Part shown: piece after piece, positions 50,108-53,162 of the stretch | Position numbering within the stretch: the first letter of the stretch is position 1 | Layout: each line of letters starts with the position of its first letter | Assembly (NCBI GenBank): GCA_002721815.1 | Contig: PBLQ01000070.1 | Location: forward strand, 1 to 53,162 | Direction of reading: 5' to 3' | Origin: Myxococcales bacterium | GTDB lineage: Bacteria; Myxococcota; UBA727; GCA-2721815 | DNA: 53,162 nucleotides | Position numbers and translations under genes: made by a program | The notes under the pieces: model-generated | What the model was told of the DNA's origin: nothing | The model's input: only the letters and a program-made list of their open reading frames with translations | The model's database searches: none

Positions 50108-51433
50108 ATGGGCTGTGTACTGCTGGTAGACGATGATCGAATATTCAGGTTGACCATCAAAAAGGCACTTGGACGACGCGACATTAAGGTGATCGACACC
50201 GATGATGCCCAAGAAGCGATTTCTCTTTTGCAGCATGGCTACGGTGAGCAAGGCACAATTGACGTCTGTGTGTTAGATTTGAAGCTTCCGGAAATGAATG
50301 GACTGGAAATCCTGCGTCAAACCCAGGGACGTACCGTACCTGTTTTAGTACTCACGGGACAGGGCTCGGTGGAGGACGCGGTGACCGCCATGCAACTGGG
50401 TGCGCAACATTTTATCCAAAAGCCGGTGGAGTCCCACTATCTTTGGGAATTGTTGATGCAGCTCATGCAAGAGGGGCGAAAACCCGCGCAGGAAGCTTGG
50501 GTGAGTGAAAGTCATGCCGCTCAAGAATTTTTCAGGAGCTTACAGCAGGCATCGCAGGTACGCGAACCCGTACTGCTCATCGGCGAGACCGGCGTCGGTA
50601 AAAAGTTGGCCGCCCGTCTTCTGCACGAATTAACCCATCGGCACGATTCCGCTTTCCATGTTTTCAGGGCCACAGGGTTGGATGGTCGCGAAGCTTCGGA
50701 ACGTTTATTTGGCGATACGGATGATTCAAGCAAACCATATGGAGACTACTACAAAGCCTTTGGTGGCAGCTTATTCATTGAAGAAATCGGCGAACTGCCA
50801 TTGAAAACCCAAGGGCAGTTACTCAATGTTCTAGAAAGAGCCGATCAAAGTCGCAGCGAGGTAACGGACGAGGCCTTTACACCACCCCGCCTGATTTTAA
50901 GCACCCGATATGATCTCATGAAACGGGTTGAAGATGGGTCTTTCAGGCCCGACTTGTTTTATCGTTTGGGCGTGTTGCCTCTGGTGGTGCCCCCTTTGCG
51001 AAAACGCGAAGCAGATATCCTCCAAATCACAAAAGGGTGGTTGCAGCGGTTGGCCCTTCCCGGTCAGCTGCCCCTTGAGCTGTCCGCTGGCGCAGAACGC
51101 GCATTTTTGAACTATTCGTATCCAGGTAACATCCGAGAGCTGATCAACATCGTGAAGCGCTTGGTGGTGTTTTCTTCTCATGGCGAAATTAGCGAAATCG
51201 ATGTGCTCAGGGCTTTAGACTGGAGTCCATTTCAAATGGGTCAAGGGGCGAGCCCTGGCGTGGGTGCATTGGGGGTCTTAGGCGATGCCGTGCCGTTGGC
51301 AGAGGTAGAAAGAAAACATACCGAACTGCTTTTGGGGAAGCATAAGAACATCAGCGAAGTGGCGCGAATCCTCAAAATAGATCGACGCACCCTACAACGA
51401 AAAATACAAAGTTGGCAGTCCGAAGGCAGTTAG
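50108..51433 (+). CDS. NtrC-family response regulator with altered ATPase motifs
   Basis: A 441-residue protein: receiver domain (VDDDRI, phospho-Asp57 in VLDLKLPEMNG, Lys105 in FIQKP), AAA+ domain about residues 130-360, and a C-terminal Fis-type helix-turn-helix (NISEVARILKIDRRTLQRKIQ). Walker A is GETGVGKK, but the Walker B region reads LFIEEIGE instead of LFLDEIGE, and the GAFTGA loop that contacts sigma-54 is missing (FGDTDDSSKPYGDY in its place). The second region FRPDLFYRLGVLPLVVPPLRKRE is intact. It may bind DNA without activating sigma-54. It is cotranscribed with the pseudokinase gene, nine bases before it. Confidence 0.85.
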   Translation: MGCVLLVDDDRIFRLTIKKALGRRDIKVIDTDDAQEAISLLQHGYGEQGTIDVCVLDLKLPEMNGLEILRQTQGRTVPVLVLTGQGSVEDAVTAMQLGAQHFIQKPVESHYLWELLMQLMQEGRKPAQEAWVSESHAAQEFFRSLQQASQVREPVLLIGETGVGKKLAARLLHELTHRHDSAFHVFRATGLDGREASERLFGDTDDSSKPYGDYYKAFGGSLFIEEIGELPLKTQGQLLNVLERADQSRSEVTDEAFTPPRLILSTRYDLMKRVEDGSFRPDLFYRLGVLPLVVPPLRKREADILQITKGWLQRLALPGQLPLELSAGAERAFLNYSYPGNIRELINIVKRLVVFSSHGEISEIDVLRALDWSPFQMGQGASPGVGALGVLGDAVPLAEVERKHTELLLGKHKNISEVARILKIDRRTLQRKIQSWQSEGS

Positions 51434-51435
51434 CA

Positions 51436-51855
51436 TCATTGCTGTGGTTGTGGGTGGGCACCGATGGCAATTTTTTGCAGCCCGCTTGCCCGTAGTTCGT
51501 CTAAGACTTCCACCACTTTACCGTGAGGGACTTCTTCATCTGCCTGTAAGATGACCAGGGCGTCGCGTTGCGTTTCTGACAGTTTTTTGAGTTGGGCGAT
51601 GGCCTGTTGCTGCGAAAGCTTTTGGTCTTGAAGAAAAAGATCGCCTTCGCGATTGATCGTGAGCATCATTTGGGTTTTGGTGCTTTGGGACTCGGAGGTG
51701 GTGGCTGTGGGCAGGTTGACGTTCAAGCCGGCCGCATTGCGAAAGGTGGTGGTCAGAAGGAAGAATATCAGCAGGATGAAGACCACATCGATGAGTGGGG
51801 TCATGTTGATCACGGGTGGGCTGCGACGTGATGTGGCGGCTTGTCGAAAATTCAT
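51436..51855 (-). CDS. ExbD/TolR family biopolymer transport protein
   Basis: A 139-residue membrane protein. MTPLIDVVFILLIFFLLTTTF is the single helix with the conserved Asp23 that carries protons, and the periplasmic domain ends with VPHGKVVEVLDELRASGLQKIAIGAHP as in ExbD/TolR. Such proteins work with ExbB/TolQ to energise outer-membrane processes. No ExbB gene is next to it: it is convergent with the NtrC-like gene and divergent from the MoxR gene. The partner must be elsewhere. Confidence 0.88.
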   Translation of the reverse strand: MNFRQAATSRRSPPVINMTPLIDVVFILLIFFLLTTTFRNAAGLNVNLPTATTSESQSTKTQMMLTINREGDLFLQDQKLSQQQAIAQLKKLSETQRDALVILQADEEVPHGKVVEVLDELRASGLQKIAIGAHPQPQQ

Positions 51856-51947
51856 ACGGTTTTCCTGCGAATTGTTCGCATGATATCATTTCTCTTTTCT
51901 CTAGGACAAGGACAGGGTAGAAGAAAAGGAGAATCGAAGGACCCTGT

Positions 51948-53087
51948 GTGCAGCAAGCGTTTCAACATATAATTTCCGACCTGGAATCCAAATTTCTCGC
52001 CAAAGAAGATGCCATACGAATGATGCTGGTGGCCGCGGTTGCGGGAGAACACATGGTCATCGTGGGCCCTCCAGGGACGGCCAAATCGGCATTGGTTCGC
52101 TCTTTCGCCAAGCACATCAATGCCGTTTATTTTGAGTACTTATTAACTCGGTTTTCTGAACCCAACGAGCTGTTCGGTCCCATTGATATTCAAGCCTATC
52201 GTGATGGCTCCTACCGGCGGGTGACGGAAGGCATGCTGCCTCAGGCCGAGGTGGTGTTTTTAGACGAAGCCTTTAAAGCCAACAGCGCCATTTTAAATAC
52301 CCTTTTGGCAGTGATGAACGAACGTTCGTTCAACAATGGAAATCAAGTGGTGCAGGTCCCTTTGATTTCTTTGTACGCCGCTTCCAATGAAGTACCCACC
52401 GAAGCAGGTCTCGATGCGGTGTTCGACCGTTTTTTGTTGCGTGTGTACAGCGATAACTTGGACTCTTACCATTTCAATGACCTCCTCCAAAAAGGGTTGG
52501 CCTTTGAGCAAAAGAAAGAGCGCCCGAGCCATGATTTACCGCCAGATGCCATGATTCAGGCCCGTGACCTTCATGAAGCCAGAACCTCTTTATTAGATAC
52601 CGTTGGTTTTTCAGATGCTTTTCGATCCGCTTATAAGGGGCTGTGTTTTCAATTGCGTGGCGAGGGCATTTCGTTTTCCGACCGCCGTCTCATTCGCTTC
52701 ATGAAGTTGTTTGCAGCGAATGCCCTTATCGATGGGCGTAGCCAGGTTCACGAAGGGGACTTGGTGGTTCTCAAGCATGCCTGGAATAACATGGATCAGC
52801 GGCAAATACTGGCGGATCTTATCGACCCGGTTGTCTCCCAGTTTTACGCCGAACATCCAGACTTGGTGCCCCAATCAAGTGGTATCTCTTTGACCCAGTT
52901 GTCCGAAGAGTTGCATTTGGTCAGGGATATTTTGCTCGAGGGCGAGGCCGTGAGCGATATTCAGCTGTTCACCCAGTTGAGGCACTTGGGCGATATCCGT
53001 AAGGCTTTGCTCCTACAAGATAACGAGATGGGCAAGCGGTTGTTGGCTGAGGCCGATGGGTTGCTTAGTCAGGTTTTTGATCGGTAA
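51948..53087 (+). CDS. MoxR-family AAA+ ATPase (RavA-like)
   Basis: A 379-residue ATPase. Walker A GPPGTAKS (residues 40-47) and Walker B VVFLDEAFKA (Asp106, Glu107) are intact, and FDRFLLRV marks the sensor/arginine region. LFGPIDIQAYRDGSYRR near residue 75 is typical of the RavA/MoxR branch. These enzymes act as chaperones for protein complexes, often with a VWA-domain partner; none is inside the window. GTG start at 51948 with GAAGGA upstream. The end overlaps the converging partial gene by 23 bases. Confidence 0.85.
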   Translation: MQQAFQHIISDLESKFLAKEDAIRMMLVAAVAGEHMVIVGPPGTAKSALVRSFAKHINAVYFEYLLTRFSEPNELFGPIDIQAYRDGSYRRVTEGMLPQAEVVFLDEAFKANSAILNTLLAVMNERSFNNGNQVVQVPLISLYAASNEVPTEAGLDAVFDRFLLRVYSDNLDSYHFNDLLQKGLAFEQKKERPSHDLPPDAMIQARDLHEARTSLLDTVGFSDAFRSAYKGLCFQLRGEGISFSDRRLIRFMKLFAANALIDGRSQVHEGDLVVLKHAWNNMDQRQILADLIDPVVSQFYAEHPDLVPQSSGISLTQLSEELHLVRDILLEGEAVSDIQLFTQLRHLGDIRKALLLQDNEMGKRLLAEADGLLSQVFDR

Positions 53088-53162
53088 CCAACCGGCCTGC
53101 GGTGGCCGCGGCGAGGGTGTCTGTTTCAACGCCGGGTGCTTTCTCCACCAGCACAAAAGAAC
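53065..53162 (-). CDS. scoB: Partial gene: probable 3-oxoacid CoA-transferase subunit B (C-terminus)
   Basis: The last 31 codons of a minus-strand gene that enters from the right edge, stop TAA at 53065-53067. The residues FVLVEKAPGVETDTLAAATA match the conserved end of CoA-transferase beta subunits (pattern LxExAPGVsxxExxAxT). It overlaps the end of the MoxR gene by 23 bases. If right, it could be the missing partner of subunit A at 1887, or belong to a separate complete pair outside the window. Confidence 0.6.
   Translation of the reverse strand, partial: SFVLVEKAPGVETDTLAAATAGRLVTDQKPD

Noticed and set aside
1-53162. tRNA, rRNA, CRISPR, insertion sequences, prophage
   Set aside because: I looked for T-loop-like GGTTCRANTCC strings, regular spaced repeats, transposase motifs and terminal repeats, and saw none that hold up; a tool scan would be needed to be certain.

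Overview
The window looks like chromosomal DNA of a Gram-negative bacterium of the Myxococcota / former deltaproteobacterial type. The reasons are two secreted proteases ending in a Cys, a short hydrophobic helix and an Arg-rich tail (MYXO-CTERM style), many Cys-type lipoproteins with acidic or Cys-rich segments, a multihaem cytochrome lipoprotein, DUF507- and DUF4388-type proteins, an outer-membrane porin, and a non-flagellar type III secretion lipoprotein beside a FliG-like protein. I see no tRNA, rRNA, insertion sequence, prophage or CRISPR array.

Layout. 0-7 kb: a lipoprotein; a plus-strand trio (C45 acyltransferase/peptidase, CoA-transferase subunit A, alpha/beta hydrolase); and a converging minus-strand operon of a FadR/GntR regulator, a small membrane protein, a GMC oxidoreductase and an unknown protein, with a double palindromic operator over the regulator's start codon. 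7-11 kb: a Bor-like lipoprotein, a secreted zinc protease, a lipoprotein and a subtilisin-like protease. 11-15 kb: a minus-strand sulfur operon (peroxiredoxin, cysteine synthase, JAMM protease, CysO/MoaD-like carrier, MoeZ-like activating enzyme). It is preceded by a 32-codon open frame encoding CDCCCCCMC, which looks like a cysteine-sensing leader peptide. 15-18 kb: a porin and an ECF sigma / membrane anti-sigma / His-rich periplasmic sensor operon. 18-21.4 kb: serS, an aminotransferase and fmt. 21.7-25.6 kb: an orphan adenine methyltransferase, the FliG-like and SctJ-like genes, and a membrane protein.

25.7-32 kb: a 1454-residue lipoprotein with eleven four-Cys repeats and eleven CxxCH haem sites, then tsf and rpsB with a structured leader. 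32.5-40.5 kb: a close-packed plus-strand series of two inactive M16-like proteins, a DUF3108 protein, a subtilisin-like lipoprotein, an MCE protein, an unknown protein and peptide deformylase. 40.5-43.5 kb: a minus-strand membrane glycosyltransferase-like operon. 43.9-47.6 kb: a DUF507 protein and two propeller-like lipoproteins. 47.8-53.2 kb: a pseudokinase / MshEN / pseudo-receiver / DUF4388 protein followed by an NtrC-like regulator with damaged sigma-54 motifs, an ExbD protein, a MoxR ATPase, and at the right edge the C-terminus of what looks like a CoA-transferase subunit B.

The observations I think most worth following are the poly-cysteine leader before the protein-thiocarboxylate cysteine operon, the SctJ/FliG-like pair, the pseudokinase/NtrC-like pair, and the repeat/multihaem fusion. 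Product names rest on motif reading alone; no database search was run.
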